Assembly (NCBI GenBank): GCA_964484185.1
Contig: CAZAEQ010000006.1
Location: 62,001 to 126,000, forward strand
Direction of reading: 5' to 3'
Length of the DNA stretch: 64,000 bases
Source: F1-120-MAGs238 sp964484185
GTDB lineage: Bacteria; Planctomycetota; Phycisphaerae; Phycisphaerales; UBA1924
Below the pieces are notes generated by a model. That model ran no database searches. It was not told the DNA's origin and saw only the letters and a list, made by a program, of their open reading frames with translations. The translations under genes were made by a program, and so were the position numbers. This document shows, one piece after another, positions 51,723-60,175 of this stretch. The stretch's first letter is position 1. The number at the start of each line of letters is the position of its first letter.

Positions 51723-52733
51723 TTACAGGCCGCCAACCCAGCCGGATGCAAGAACTTGCTTCTCCGGTAAAGTTTTTGTCGACTTGGGCTTAGACCCTGT
51801 CAGTTTCTCGATTTGGGTCACTAAATCTTCTTTGGTCAGGCGATCAGCGGTCAAAACAATTGCTTCCTCAAAATCGATCTCAGCCTTGTCGCACATTTCG
51901 GCGAGTTTTCCGATGGCCAGGTCTTCAGCCTCCCTGTAACAGGGTGCGGAGACGATGACGACCGCGTAGCGGGTTTCGTTGTCGTTTTCGCCGCGGAGCA
52001 TGCAACGCCAAGGTGTGGAGCCAAGTTCTTTGCCTTCATCATCGACGTTGGTTTCGGGGTCGATGTTGAGGACCAGATTCCAATCGTCGCGAAGGAACTC
52101 GAGAACTTGGTCGCCATCCAAAAGATCTGGCTCGGCGGGAGGGGCCAGTAACGCGCCTCGATGTTCGTGCGACGCGGCATCGGCGCCGGCGGGCTCAGGA
52201 ATTGCCTGCAAATCGAATGCGGCGAGGGTTTTTTCGACACGCTCTTTCAGTTTGGGCTCGCAGCGGATGGTGACTATTTTGTGTTCATCGATGAAGATGT
52301 AGAAAAACGGTTCCTCGCTCATCGCGCCAAAGCCGATCAGGCCATCTTCAAACAAAAAATCACGGAGCCAGCGGCAAGCATTCAGGAATCGGTCCGTACC
52401 CACCAGGTCGTAGGTTATATATGGATCAACTTCGCGGTAAGCATCGCGGCCAAGGACATCCATGATTGGGTAGACACGCCCTGGGAGAAGCGAAAAAAGG
52501 GCTTTACAGAGGGCCTCGACGCGGGTTGCGGAGATGACGACATCAAAAACGTAGCGATCTGGCCATTCTTCCCATTCATCGTCGTCCGCATCGCCGCCAC
52601 CATCGGCGGCTTCGAATTGAATGGTGTAACCGGCTTTGGGCGACATTTCCTCTACTGGATAGACGCCCAGGGGGAATGCAAATCCATTGATGATCTTGCG
52701 TTCGATAGTTTTGTCAGCGGTACAACGGGGCAT
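51723..52733 (-). CDS. Hypothetical acidic protein, 336 residues
   Basis: A 336-residue soluble protein without signal peptide. The N-terminal half (AFPLGVYPVEEM, FVVISATRVEALCKALFSLLPGRVYPIMDVLG) and the C-terminal half (VLEFLRDDWNLVLNIDPETN, AVVIVSAPCYREAEDLAIGKLAEMC) look like mixed alpha/beta domains rich in Asp and Glu. The open frame extends to 53171, but beyond 52733 it lies antisense to coaX, so ATG 52733 is used. It is divergent from coaX with ~50 bases between starts. No family recognised. Confidence 0.65.
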   Translation of the reverse strand: MPRCTADKTIERKIINGFAFPLGVYPVEEMSPKAGYTIQFEAADGGGDADDDEWEEWPDRYVFDVVISATRVEALCKALFSLLPGRVYPIMDVLGRDAYREVDPYITYDLVGTDRFLNACRWLRDFLFEDGLIGFGAMSEEPFFYIFIDEHKIVTIRCEPKLKERVEKTLAAFDLQAIPEPAGADAASHEHRGALLAPPAEPDLLDGDQVLEFLRDDWNLVLNIDPETNVDDEGKELGSTPWRCMLRGENDNETRYAVVIVSAPCYREAEDLAIGKLAEMCDKAEIDFEEAIVLTADRLTKEDLVTQIEKLTGSKPKSTKTLPEKQVLASGWVGGL

Positions 52734-52785
52734 GGGGTCAGGATGGTAGTGCTGGCGGCGGGTTGGGACGCTAGCGTTGGGCCAC

Positions 52786-53610
52786 ATGAGTATGCAGCCA
52801 CTAATCGTCGCCTCGGTTGGAAACAGCCGAACCAAGCTTGGGATATTTCGAGGCAAAGACCTTGATTCGTTCGAGGCGCATTTCAATACCGATATTGCCG
52901 GGATTGTCGCCAGGCTTTCGGAACTGACCAAGGAAGGTGTGTCGGTCGCGCTTGCATCGGTGAATGACCGAGTTGCAGATGCGGTCCAATCTGGCGTCGA
53001 GGCGGCATCGGGAACCGAAGTACTGCGAGTCGGTCGCGACTTCCCAGTGCCAATTGCAATTGCTCTGGATGATGTTTCGACCATTGGGCAAGATCGGTTG
53101 CTCAACGCCATTGGAGCGTTTTCAAAGATTTCGCAGGCCTGCATTGTGATTGACTGCGGCACCGCGACCACAGTCGATTTCGTAGATGGACAGGGGACAT
53201 TTCAAGGAGGCGCGATTGCCCCCGGAGTGAGGGTGAACCTGAAAGCCTTGCACGACCAGATCCCCGCATTGCCACTTGTGGATTTTTCAGTTCCCGACGT
53301 TGCTCGCGGCCCATTGGGCAAAGACACGCGTCATGCGATGACCCTGGGCGCACTTGCAAGTGTGCGCGGGCTCGTGCACTACCTTATTGATCGCTATGCG
53401 GAGTATTACGAGGCGTATCCAACCGTGATCGCCACAGGCGGAGACGCAGCGTTGCTCTTTGAGAATGATGAACTTGTTGAGAAAATCATTCCCAGCTTGC
53501 AGTTAATTGGAATTCACGAAGCGTTTATCAAAGCCGCTGAAGGCGACATCGAAGCGCCAGATCGTGATGAGGACGACGAGCGTGACGAGCGTGATGAAAA
53601 CGAAGATTGA
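52786..53610 (+). CDS. coaX: Type III pantothenate kinase
   Basis: A 274-residue kinase of coenzyme A biosynthesis (Baf/CoaX family, ASKHA fold). Blocks: VASVGNSRTKLGIF at the N terminus, GQDRLLNAIGA, VIDCGTATTVDFVD, GGAIAPGV, and VIATGGDAALLF. The canonical first motif is D-x-G-N-T/S, but here the Asp is Ser (ASVGNS). The C-terminal ~20 residues are highly acidic (DRDEDDERDERDENED). ATG 52786 is one of three nearby candidates (52786, 52792, TTG 52777). Its last 17 bases overlap the GTPase gene. Family call is firm; activity with Ser at the first motif needs testing. Confidence 0.85.
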   Translation: MSMQPLIVASVGNSRTKLGIFRGKDLDSFEAHFNTDIAGIVARLSELTKEGVSVALASVNDRVADAVQSGVEAASGTEVLRVGRDFPVPIAIALDDVSTIGQDRLLNAIGAFSKISQACIVIDCGTATTVDFVDGQGTFQGGAIAPGVRVNLKALHDQIPALPLVDFSVPDVARGPLGKDTRHAMTLGALASVRGLVHYLIDRYAEYYEAYPTVIATGGDAALLFENDELVEKIIPSLQLIGIHEAFIKAAEGDIEAPDRDEDDERDERDENED

Positions 53611-54550
53611 CCACGCCTGGTTCAGAGCAGCATCTCCTCGCACTGATGGTGGCGCGGCAGTGGCAATTATCGAGTTGTGCGCCGATGAAGACGCGGTATC
53701 GCAAGTGGGTCTTCCAGTTCTCGCGCAAGGAGAATTGAAGCGCTGTAGCGTCCTCAATCTTGATGATGGGCTGGTTGCTCGCATCTCCGAAAATACCTGG
53801 CTGCTGATGCCGCACGGCGGGCCACTTGTGCTTCGACTCGTCGCGGCGAAATTGCTGGCTGCGGGAATCGCGGAGAAACACGAGTCTGTGAGCGGCACGT
53901 TTCCTGAAGCGTCAGGCGAAATTGAATCGCGGATGCTCTCCGCCCTTGCGGCCGCCCGAAGCCCGCGAGCGATTTCACTTCTATTGCGGCAGCCGAAGTT
54001 GTGGACTGAACCGGGTGCGGCGAATGACACTGTTCGTGATTCGGTGTTAAACCGGCTGCTTGTTCCGCCGCGGATTGTGGTGCTTGGTGGAGCGAATATC
54101 GGCAAGAGTTCACTCGCCAATGCGCTGGCTCGACGCGATGTGGCAATTGTCGCGGATATTCCGGGAACAACCAGAGATCATGTTGGAGTCTGGCTGGACC
54201 TGGATGGACTTGTGGTTCGCTGGATCGACACACCTGGTTTGCGCCAGACCAGCGACGAGATCGAAATCGCAGCGCGAATGCAGGCTCTTGCACTTCTTGA
54301 CACGGCCGACATGGTTCTACTCTGCGGCGACACGATGCACCTTCCACCAACACCGCCAGCGGGCGTTTCTTCAGATCGAGTGAGGGTGGTCCAACTCCGG
54401 TCTGACCTGGGCAGCGTGGCATGGCCAGCAGATTGGGCGGTCAGCGTTCGATCGGCGGCGAGCTTAACTGGCCTTGCAACGGGAATCCGAGAAGCACTTG
54501 TGCCGCAGGACGAGGTAAACAAGCCGCTTGCATGGAAGTTCTGGGCATGA
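53594..54550 (+). CDS. Degenerate MnmE-like GTPase
   Basis: A 318-residue protein, much shorter than the ~450-residue tRNA-modification GTPase MnmE. The N-terminal ~130 residues are only loosely like the MnmE folate-binding domain. The GTPase core has G1 VLGGANIGKSSLAN and G3 WIDTPGLRQ with the G2 region IPGTTRDHVGVW. A clear G4 NKxD is absent (VVQLRSDLGS at that position), and the C-terminal C-x-G-K, which MnmE uses for tRNA modification, is missing; the protein ends KPLAWKFWA. The start overlaps coaX by 17 bases. A neighbouring YfgM-like gene follows. Retained GTP binding with lost modification chemistry is inference. Confidence 0.75.
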   Translation: MKTKIDHAWFRAASPRTDGGAAVAIIELCADEDAVSQVGLPVLAQGELKRCSVLNLDDGLVARISENTWLLMPHGGPLVLRLVAAKLLAAGIAEKHESVSGTFPEASGEIESRMLSALAAARSPRAISLLLRQPKLWTEPGAANDTVRDSVLNRLLVPPRIVVLGGANIGKSSLANALARRDVAIVADIPGTTRDHVGVWLDLDGLVVRWIDTPGLRQTSDEIEIAARMQALALLDTADMVLLCGDTMHLPPTPPAGVSSDRVRVVQLRSDLGSVAWPADWAVSVRSAASLTGLATGIREALVPQDEVNKPLAWKFWA

Positions 54551-54607
54551 AACGCCTCCCTATCATCGTGGCCCCGCGACATGCGGACTTGGGAATTTGG
54601 AGCAGAC

Positions 54608-55573
54608 ATGGAACAACGGCATTTTGAAATTCGCGATCGGGCAGGACTAGAAGAGTCGCGCCTGAATCAGGACTTTGTAGACTTCCTCAAGAAGTGGGGC
54701 ACCCCCATCCTTCTGGTTATCGCACTGGTTGCGACGGGCTATTCGTTTTATACTCGGCGCGAGCAGTCCAAGGCGGTTGATCTCACGGATGCATTCCGCG
54801 ATTTGAACGCTGCGAGCGGCAGTTTTGCGACCGATCGAATCAATTGGGGAACAGTTGATACAGACAACAAAGGGATTTCGCAGGATGCAAATCCAGATAC
54901 GCTGATTCGAATTGCCGAAGAGCGAAAAGGCATCGCCGGAATTTCAGTGCTTGCACGTCTTACAGCGGCCGACGGGCTGTTGCGGACAATCCGGACTGGT
55001 GTCAAACCTTCATCCGAAATCGGGCCAGATGGCAATCCGGTCAATCCTGAAGATCTGCTCACAGCCGAACAGAAGGCTGCAAACCTTGATCAGGCTGAGA
55101 AGCTTTACACAGATGTATTGACACAGGCACGTGGTCAGGCGGGATCATTGATCACGCAGATGAACGCGATGTACGGCTTGGCCGCTGTTGCAGAATGTCG
55201 CTCCAAATTTGATGATGCCAAAGCACAATACGAAGCTATCGCGAAGCTGGTTGACGGCACTCCGTTTTCAGCACACGTGGCGGTGGCAAATGGTCGTATC
55301 AAGGGTCTCGAAGTGCTGGCAAAACTCCCATCGCAATTTGCGAAGGCTGACTTGCCGCGTATTCCGGGACTTGATCCCGATCCGACACCGCCAGCACCCC
55401 CCGCGCCAGCACCTGGTACAGAACCTGCCGTAATCAATCCCGCTCCAGACGCGGCACCAACTACGCCTTCTACAACACCGCCCACTGAGACGACACCGGT
55501 TCCAGTTCCGGCGCCAACCCCAGTACCAACTCCGGTACCGGCTCCCGTGCCACCAGCAGAGGGACCCAAGTGA
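54608..55573 (+). CDS. YfgM-like membrane protein with Pro-rich tail
   Basis: A 321-residue protein with a cytoplasmic N-terminal ~32 residues, one helix (TPILLVIALVATGYSFYTRR) and a periplasmic helical region with TPR-like pairs (ADGLLRTIRTG, LDQAEKLYTDVLTQARGQ, LAAVAECRSKFDDAKAQYEAI). The C-terminal ~75 residues are Pro/Ala/Thr-rich (PTPPAPPAPAPGTEPA). The topology and helix-repeat plan resemble YfgM, an ancillary SecYEG subunit, but identity is not certain. ATG 54608 has GGAG six bases upstream. It follows the GTPase gene by ~57 bases and precedes the pseudouridine synthase by 27. Confidence 0.6.
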   Translation: MEQRHFEIRDRAGLEESRLNQDFVDFLKKWGTPILLVIALVATGYSFYTRREQSKAVDLTDAFRDLNAASGSFATDRINWGTVDTDNKGISQDANPDTLIRIAEERKGIAGISVLARLTAADGLLRTIRTGVKPSSEIGPDGNPVNPEDLLTAEQKAANLDQAEKLYTDVLTQARGQAGSLITQMNAMYGLAAVAECRSKFDDAKAQYEAIAKLVDGTPFSAHVAVANGRIKGLEVLAKLPSQFAKADLPRIPGLDPDPTPPAPPAPAPGTEPAVINPAPDAAPTTPSTTPPTETTPVPVPAPTPVPTPVPAPVPPAEGPK

Positions 55574-55600
55574 GTTTCGAGGAAGTACGCAGGCCGTTTC

Positions 55601-56926
55601 ATGGCTGGTGAGAAACCCGGCAAATCAAGTGATGCTGAACCTGACGAACTGATTCAAGTTGCGGGGAACATGCTGCGCCCGCGCATTGGCGGCATGCTTT
55701 CGGCAGATGATGTTCGCGCAGCGATCGACGCAGCACGCGAGGCGGCGGGCGGCGAGAGTGTCGATGAAGAACTCGAAGCACAGCTGCGGACTGTCAAGTT
55801 TGAAGTGCGGAGCAATCTGAATAAACGCCTGGATAAGTACCTCGTCGACCGTATTGGTTTTTTGAGCCGCAGTCGAATTCAGAAGCTGATTGATGAAGGC
55901 GGCGTGACACTTAATGGCAGGGCGACGAAGGCTTCGGCAGATCTGCATAAAGGCGACTCGCTGATGGTGGTCGTGCCGCTGCCACCGGCGAAGAACATCC
56001 AGCCTGAGGACATTCCGCTGGATGTTTTGTTTGAAGATGAGCACCTGATTGTGCTTAACAAGCAGCCTGACATTATTGTGCACCCGGCGCGGAGCCATAT
56101 CACGGGGACAATGCTCTCAGCGCTTGAATTTCACTTTCGCAACCGATCGCAAACCGGCGGCGCGCTGTCGAAGGTGGGTGATGAGTTTGCAAGGCCCGGT
56201 GTGGTGCATCGCCTTGATCGCTACACATCCGGATGCATTGTCTTCGCGAAGAACGATGAAGTGCATTGGAAAATTGCGAAGCAGTTTGAGGCGCGAACGG
56301 TCGACAAGAGATATCTTGCGCTGGTGCAGGGATTGGTAGAGCCATCGGTCGATGTCATCGAATTGCCGATTGGCCCGCACCCATCGAGAGAAAAGGGTTA
56401 TCGCGAGAAGAATGTGGTGCGCCACGATGAACTTGGACGCCACGCGGTGACGATCTATCGAGTGCGGGAGATATTTGATTGCAGTGGCGAGCCCGTTGTG
56501 GCGCCGGAACAGAAACGCTCGATCGGATGGGAAGCTGAACAGGCCCGTATTTCCGGGCCGCGAGCGGACCGCCACGCCAAGTTCTTCTCGCTTGTTGAGC
56601 TTGAACTGAAGACCGGCCGTACACACCAGATTCGCGTACATCTTTCGCACAACAACTGGCCGATTGTGGGCGATGACATGTATGGCGGTAAGAACTATTC
56701 AGATGCTGCCGGAAATGAGTTAATTGCCCGGCAGGCATTGCATGCCACAATGCTGAAATTCCGCCACCCGGTCACCGAGAAAGACATGGTGTTCACCGCG
56801 CCACTGCGCGGCGATTTCGCCCGCACGGTGCGATCTCTTCGCAAGAGTTCACGCCACGAGATTCTGACTCCGTCAGGGGCGATCGTTGATATCAATGCAG
56901 TGATGGCGCACATCGAAGAGGATTGA
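55601..56926 (+). CDS. RluA/RluD-family pseudouridine synthase with S4 domain
   Basis: A 441-residue RNA pseudouridine synthase. An N-terminal ~70-residue extension precedes the S4 RNA-binding domain (LDKYLVDRIGFLSRSRIQKLIDEGGV). The catalytic motif is HRLDRYTSG with the Asp nucleophile, followed by KRYLALVQG, and RTHQIRVHLSH with the RTHQIR block. The C-terminal region after GDFARTVRSL is unusual but short. Target RNA (23S rRNA or tRNA) cannot be told. The gene ends the coaX-led plus-strand run and is followed by terminator-like hairpins. Confidence 0.92.
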   Translation: MAGEKPGKSSDAEPDELIQVAGNMLRPRIGGMLSADDVRAAIDAAREAAGGESVDEELEAQLRTVKFEVRSNLNKRLDKYLVDRIGFLSRSRIQKLIDEGGVTLNGRATKASADLHKGDSLMVVVPLPPAKNIQPEDIPLDVLFEDEHLIVLNKQPDIIVHPARSHITGTMLSALEFHFRNRSQTGGALSKVGDEFARPGVVHRLDRYTSGCIVFAKNDEVHWKIAKQFEARTVDKRYLALVQGLVEPSVDVIELPIGPHPSREKGYREKNVVRHDELGRHAVTIYRVREIFDCSGEPVVAPEQKRSIGWEAEQARISGPRADRHAKFFSLVELELKTGRTHQIRVHLSHNNWPIVGDDMYGGKNYSDAAGNELIARQALHATMLKFRHPVTEKDMVFTAPLRGDFARTVRSLRKSSRHEILTPSGAIVDINAVMAHIEED

Positions 56927-57006
56927 AAAGACAAGGCCCTGGATTTTCACCCAGGGCCAGTCTCTCCTCCACGAGGCAGGAGAGCTCTCTGTCTCCTATG
57001 CCGTTA

Positions 57007-57033
57007 TGCGGACGTCTTCAGGTCCGCATTTTT
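57007..57033 (+). terminator. Intrinsic terminator after the pseudouridine synthase
   Basis: TGCGGAC and GTCCGCA form a perfect stem around GTCTTCAG, extended by one A-T pair, followed directly by TTTTT (57029-57033). It lies ~80 bases after the stop. Confidence 0.85.
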
Positions 57034-57228
57034 AACCCCACTATTCTGTCAACGCAGAAAAATGGACTCGCTCACGCATGGATGAACGCACATGCGAATG
57101 GAGTTGTGCGTGAATATTGCTCATTGATTTTTTTCTCGCACTCGAAGTCCAATAATGCAACGGTTTGTCGGCGAATACAAAAAACACAGTCCGAGATCGG
57201 GAAAAAACGAGAAAGATTGCCGGTGCTA

Positions 57229-57256
57229 TTGCTTATGCCGAAGCGGAAGTTAAACT
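57229..57256 (+). promoter_or_regulatory. Candidate promoter of the PEP-CTERM-like gene
   Basis: TTGCTT (57229-57234), a 16-base spacer and TAAACT (57251-57256), ~110 bases before the start. Confidence 0.35.
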
Positions 57257-57367
57257 ATCTCCGACACGAATCCAGTTTGTTTGCGCGAGATTCTGTTGTT
57301 CTCGCGCTTGGATTCGAGCCAAGACTGCCCCAGGCTGGGGCAAATATAGAAGAGAGAAGAGACTTAC

Positions 57368-57997
57368 ATGAGCATGCTTTCAAATCGTCTGAACAAGCAC
57401 TTCGTTGCCGCAGCTGCAGTTGCTGTTGTTGGCGCGACACAGGTCGCAAGCGCTGCAATCGTTTCCAGCGGCCCGGTCAGCATCGGAATTCCTGCGACGA
57501 CCGCCGGTATCTACCTGAACGTCGTAACTGGCGTCAGCAATGTGAGCCCCGGCCTGGTCTCTGGCTGGGACTTGAACCCATGGAACGCGTCGAACCTCTC
57601 GTGGTTCAACCCCTCGTCTCCCGCGGGCGGCGTCTACGTCACCGGCGGCGGCAGCAGCGCGACCCTCGTCGACAACCTCGCAGCTGGCACGCTCATTAGC
57701 GGAGCCTCGGTCTACGGCAGCGGCGTCAGCGAATCGACCGGTTCGACCGCTTTCAACCTCAACTCCTCAGACAACCTCGTTGGCTTCCGCTTCCTCAATG
57801 AAGGCACCGCCACCGTGAACTACGGCTGGGTTCGCGTTCTCCTGGGCGCCACCCAGAACGCCACCGGTCGTGCAATGATCGAGTACGCCTACGAAGACAC
57901 CGGCGCTGGCATCGAAGCCGGCCGCGTGCCGACCCCAGGTTCACTCGCACTGCTCGGCCTCGGTGGCCTGGCTGCAGCTCGTCGTCGTCGCGCCTAA
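57368..57997 (+). CDS. PEP-CTERM-type exported protein
   Basis: A 209-residue secreted protein. The signal peptide ends near QVASA. The middle is Gly/Ser/Asn/Thr-rich beta structure (SPGLVSGWDLNPWN, TGGGSSATLVDNLAAG), typical of planctomycete PEP-CTERM proteins. The tail is PTPGSLALLGLGGLAAARRRRA: Pro-Thr-Pro, a hydrophobic stretch, and a terminal Arg cluster that is the usual exosortase recognition form. It is preceded by a structured leader and followed at 58042 by a strong terminator, so it is a monocistronic unit. Confidence 0.85.
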   Translation: MSMLSNRLNKHFVAAAAVAVVGATQVASAAIVSSGPVSIGIPATTAGIYLNVVTGVSNVSPGLVSGWDLNPWNASNLSWFNPSSPAGGVYVTGGGSSATLVDNLAAGTLISGASVYGSGVSESTGSTAFNLNSSDNLVGFRFLNEGTATVNYGWVRVLLGATQNATGRAMIEYAYEDTGAGIEAGRVPTPGSLALLGLGGLAAARRRRA

Positions 57998-58041
57998 GTG
58001 ACACGGCTTTCAGCATCGATTTAGCAATTCAGTTTCCCATT

Positions 58042-58076
58042 CGCGGGCGGCCTTTACGGTCGCCCGCGTCTTTTTT
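58042..58076 (+). terminator. Intrinsic terminator after the PEP-CTERM-type gene
   Basis: An 11-bp stem (CGCGGGCGGCC with GGTCGCCCGCG, one G-T pair) with loop TTTAC, then a six-T tract at 58071-58076. Strong candidate. Confidence 0.9.
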
Positions 58077-58105
58077 CGCAGAGGTCTCTGTGAGTATCAT
58101 GGTCC

Positions 58106-60172
58106 ATGGGTGAACGGCTTGCGAAAAAACTGCTGATTGTTGGCTGGGATGCGGCGGACTGGATGATGATCGATCCGCTTATTGCAAGCGGCAAAATGCC
58201 CAATCTGGCCGGGCTTATTTCTCGCGGAGTGCGGTCGGATTTGAGTACGCTCGAGCCGCGATTGTCGCCGCTTTTATGGACTTCAATCGCGACCGGAAAG
58301 ACGCCCGACAAGCACGGGATTTTGAATTTTGTCGAGCCTAAACCAGATGGCAGCGGGTTGCGGATTTCTTCGAGCACATCACGACGGACCAAAGCCCTCT
58401 GGAACATTCTTTCGCAAAACGACATGACCACCAATGTTGTTGGTTGGTATGCCACGCACCCCGCCGAACCAATTCGCGGCAGTGTTGTGAGCAACATGCT
58501 TCAAGAGGGTGAGCCTTCAGGTGCAACTGTTGCGTGGAGTCTTCCTGCGGCAACTGTGCACCCGCTGTCGCTTGAGCCGTTAATAGCCGCATCGCGTCAG
58601 CGTGCCAATGCCACTCCGCAAGCAGTATTGGAGCGATTCGTTCCAGCTCTTTCGGCGAAGTCGCCTGCGGATCCGCGCATGGCCACACTCGCCAAACTCA
58701 TGGCGTACGCCGCGAGCATTGAGCAGGCGACAACAGTTGCAATGAACAGTGCAGGCTGGGACCTCACAATGGTGTTCTTCGACGCCATTGACACGGTGGG
58801 GCACCATTTTATGCAGTATTTGCCGCCGCGGATGGAGCATGTTTCGGAAGCGGATGTGCGGATGTTTGGCGATGTCATGCCACGCGTGTATCAATGGCAC
58901 GATGAGGCGCTTGGACGCCTGCTCAAGGCGGCGGGACCCGATACCACAGTCATTCTTCTGTCGGATCACGGCTTTCATTCGAACCATTTGCGGCCGGTAT
59001 TGGTTGATCTTCCACCGGAGCGCCGTGCAGAGTTAGAGTCCAGTTGGCACCGTCCGCTGGGTGTGCTTGTGATGGCAGGCCCAGGCATCAAAGCACACGC
59101 GGCAGTTTCACTTCCATCGATACTTGATGTTGCTCCGACCGCGCTCGCCCTGCTGGGGTTGCCAATAGCGGTCGATTTTGATGGTCGGGTACTCACCGAG
59201 ACGTTGACACAAAACAAAGAGCTGGCAAGTGTCGCAAGCTGGGATTCGATTGAAGGAAATGCGGGGCTTCATTCTGCTGAAGTGCGACAGGATCCATTCG
59301 AGGCTGTCGATGCGATAAAGCAACTCATCGATCTTGGGTACATGGCGGCGCTGCCGGGAGATGTGCAAGGTCAGCTTGATCTGGTAAGCCGCGAAAGCAG
59401 GTTTAATCTTGGTGTGGTGTTGATGTCGACGCACCGGCACGCAGAAGCCGCTCCATTGTTCAAGGCGCTTTCGGCGGAACGACCATCCGAACTGCGTTAT
59501 GTGTTGAACCTGGCACAATGTCTTTACGCACAGTGTGATTTCGAAGGCTCAATTGATGTGCTGCGAGAGTATCTGGTGAGAGAGCCAGCGAGTTCGGAGG
59601 CTCGGCTCCTGCTTGCTGCCGCGCTTGCGATGGTTGGGCGGGAAGCAGAAGGATTGGCAGAGGTACAGACTGTTGAAAAAACCCAGGGGAGCAGGTCTGA
59701 TCTGGCGCTGCCGCTTGGGGACTGCCTCTATGCACTACGTGCATTTTCGCAGGCAATGCCCTATTACGAGAAGGCCCGCAGACTTGATGCGGCGAGCACG
59801 GGTGCTCACATCGGACTCGCGCGCGTTCAATTAGGTCTGGGAAAGTTTGAGGATGCAGCGGGTCACGCGCTCGATGCACTTGAACTGAGTCAGGCACTGC
59901 CCGAAGCACACTATCTATTGGGCGTCGCCCTTGCCTGGTACGGCGATATTGACAATGCCACAAAATCGGTGCAACTTGCATTGATGTTCGAGCCGCAGCA
60001 TCTCGATGGTCACCGGTTCCTGTATCTCCTGGCAACGAAGTCAGGAAACAATGAACTCGCGGCAAAGCACCAATCACGAATCAAAGAACTCGCAAGGGTA
60101 AAGTCGACGATGCCCGAATTTTCGTTTGGTCCGCGCGCTTTCGCCGCAAGCAACAAGCTTCTATTCTGCTGA
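58106..60172 (+). CDS. Alkaline-phosphatase-superfamily protein fused to TPR repeats
   Basis: A 688-residue protein. Residues ~1-400 are an alkaline phosphatase/phosphodiesterase-type domain: LLIVGWDAADWMMIDP (metal-binding Asp near the start), LWTSIATGKTPDKHGI (nucleophile Thr/Ser region), FFDAIDTVGHHFMQY, and LLSDHGFHSN. The rest (~430-688) is TPR repeats: RFNLGVVLMSTHRHAEA, LAQCLYAQCDFEGSIDVL, LALPLGDCLYALRAFSQAM and EAHYLLGVALAWYGDI. No signal peptide. Such domains act on sulfate or phosphate esters in other proteins; substrate unknown. It is convergent with a sulfotransferase gene, three bases between stops, a functional link being possible. Confidence 0.85.
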   Translation: MGERLAKKLLIVGWDAADWMMIDPLIASGKMPNLAGLISRGVRSDLSTLEPRLSPLLWTSIATGKTPDKHGILNFVEPKPDGSGLRISSSTSRRTKALWNILSQNDMTTNVVGWYATHPAEPIRGSVVSNMLQEGEPSGATVAWSLPAATVHPLSLEPLIAASRQRANATPQAVLERFVPALSAKSPADPRMATLAKLMAYAASIEQATTVAMNSAGWDLTMVFFDAIDTVGHHFMQYLPPRMEHVSEADVRMFGDVMPRVYQWHDEALGRLLKAAGPDTTVILLSDHGFHSNHLRPVLVDLPPERRAELESSWHRPLGVLVMAGPGIKAHAAVSLPSILDVAPTALALLGLPIAVDFDGRVLTETLTQNKELASVASWDSIEGNAGLHSAEVRQDPFEAVDAIKQLIDLGYMAALPGDVQGQLDLVSRESRFNLGVVLMSTHRHAEAAPLFKALSAERPSELRYVLNLAQCLYAQCDFEGSIDVLREYLVREPASSEARLLLAAALAMVGREAEGLAEVQTVEKTQGSRSDLALPLGDCLYALRAFSQAMPYYEKARRLDAASTGAHIGLARVQLGLGKFEDAAGHALDALELSQALPEAHYLLGVALAWYGDIDNATKSVQLALMFEPQHLDGHRFLYLLATKSGNNELAAKHQSRIKELARVKSTMPEFSFGPRAFAASNKLLFC

Positions 60173-60175
60173 ACC

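Larger units (their letters stand above)
56927..57367. other. Noncoding region with terminator, promoter and leader hairpins
   Basis: A 441-base gap. It has an 8-bp hairpin (56935-56958, GGCCCTGG / CCAGGGCC) directly after the pseudouridine synthase and a stronger terminator at 57007-57033. Closer to the PEP-CTERM-like gene are a promoter candidate (57229-57256), a perfect 8-bp hairpin GCGCGAGA / TCTCGCGC (57283-57307) and a 17-base near-loopless palindrome TGCCCCAG-G-CTGGGGCA (57326-57342). The ORF running from 56923 across it is not coding in character. Confidence 0.5.

Noticed and set aside
52734..53171. N-terminal 146-residue extension of the unknown minus-strand gene
   Set aside because: It lies antisense to conserved motifs of coaX; a methionine at 52733 gives a cleaner start.
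57283..57307. A possible tRNA-like element in the leader near GATTCGAGCC
   Set aside because: No full cloverleaf could be drawn; only isolated hairpins are supported.
56923..57699. 258-codon frame across the gap into the PEP-CTERM-type gene
   Set aside because: It runs through two hairpins, including a strong terminator, has implausible residue content, and is out of frame with the real gene.
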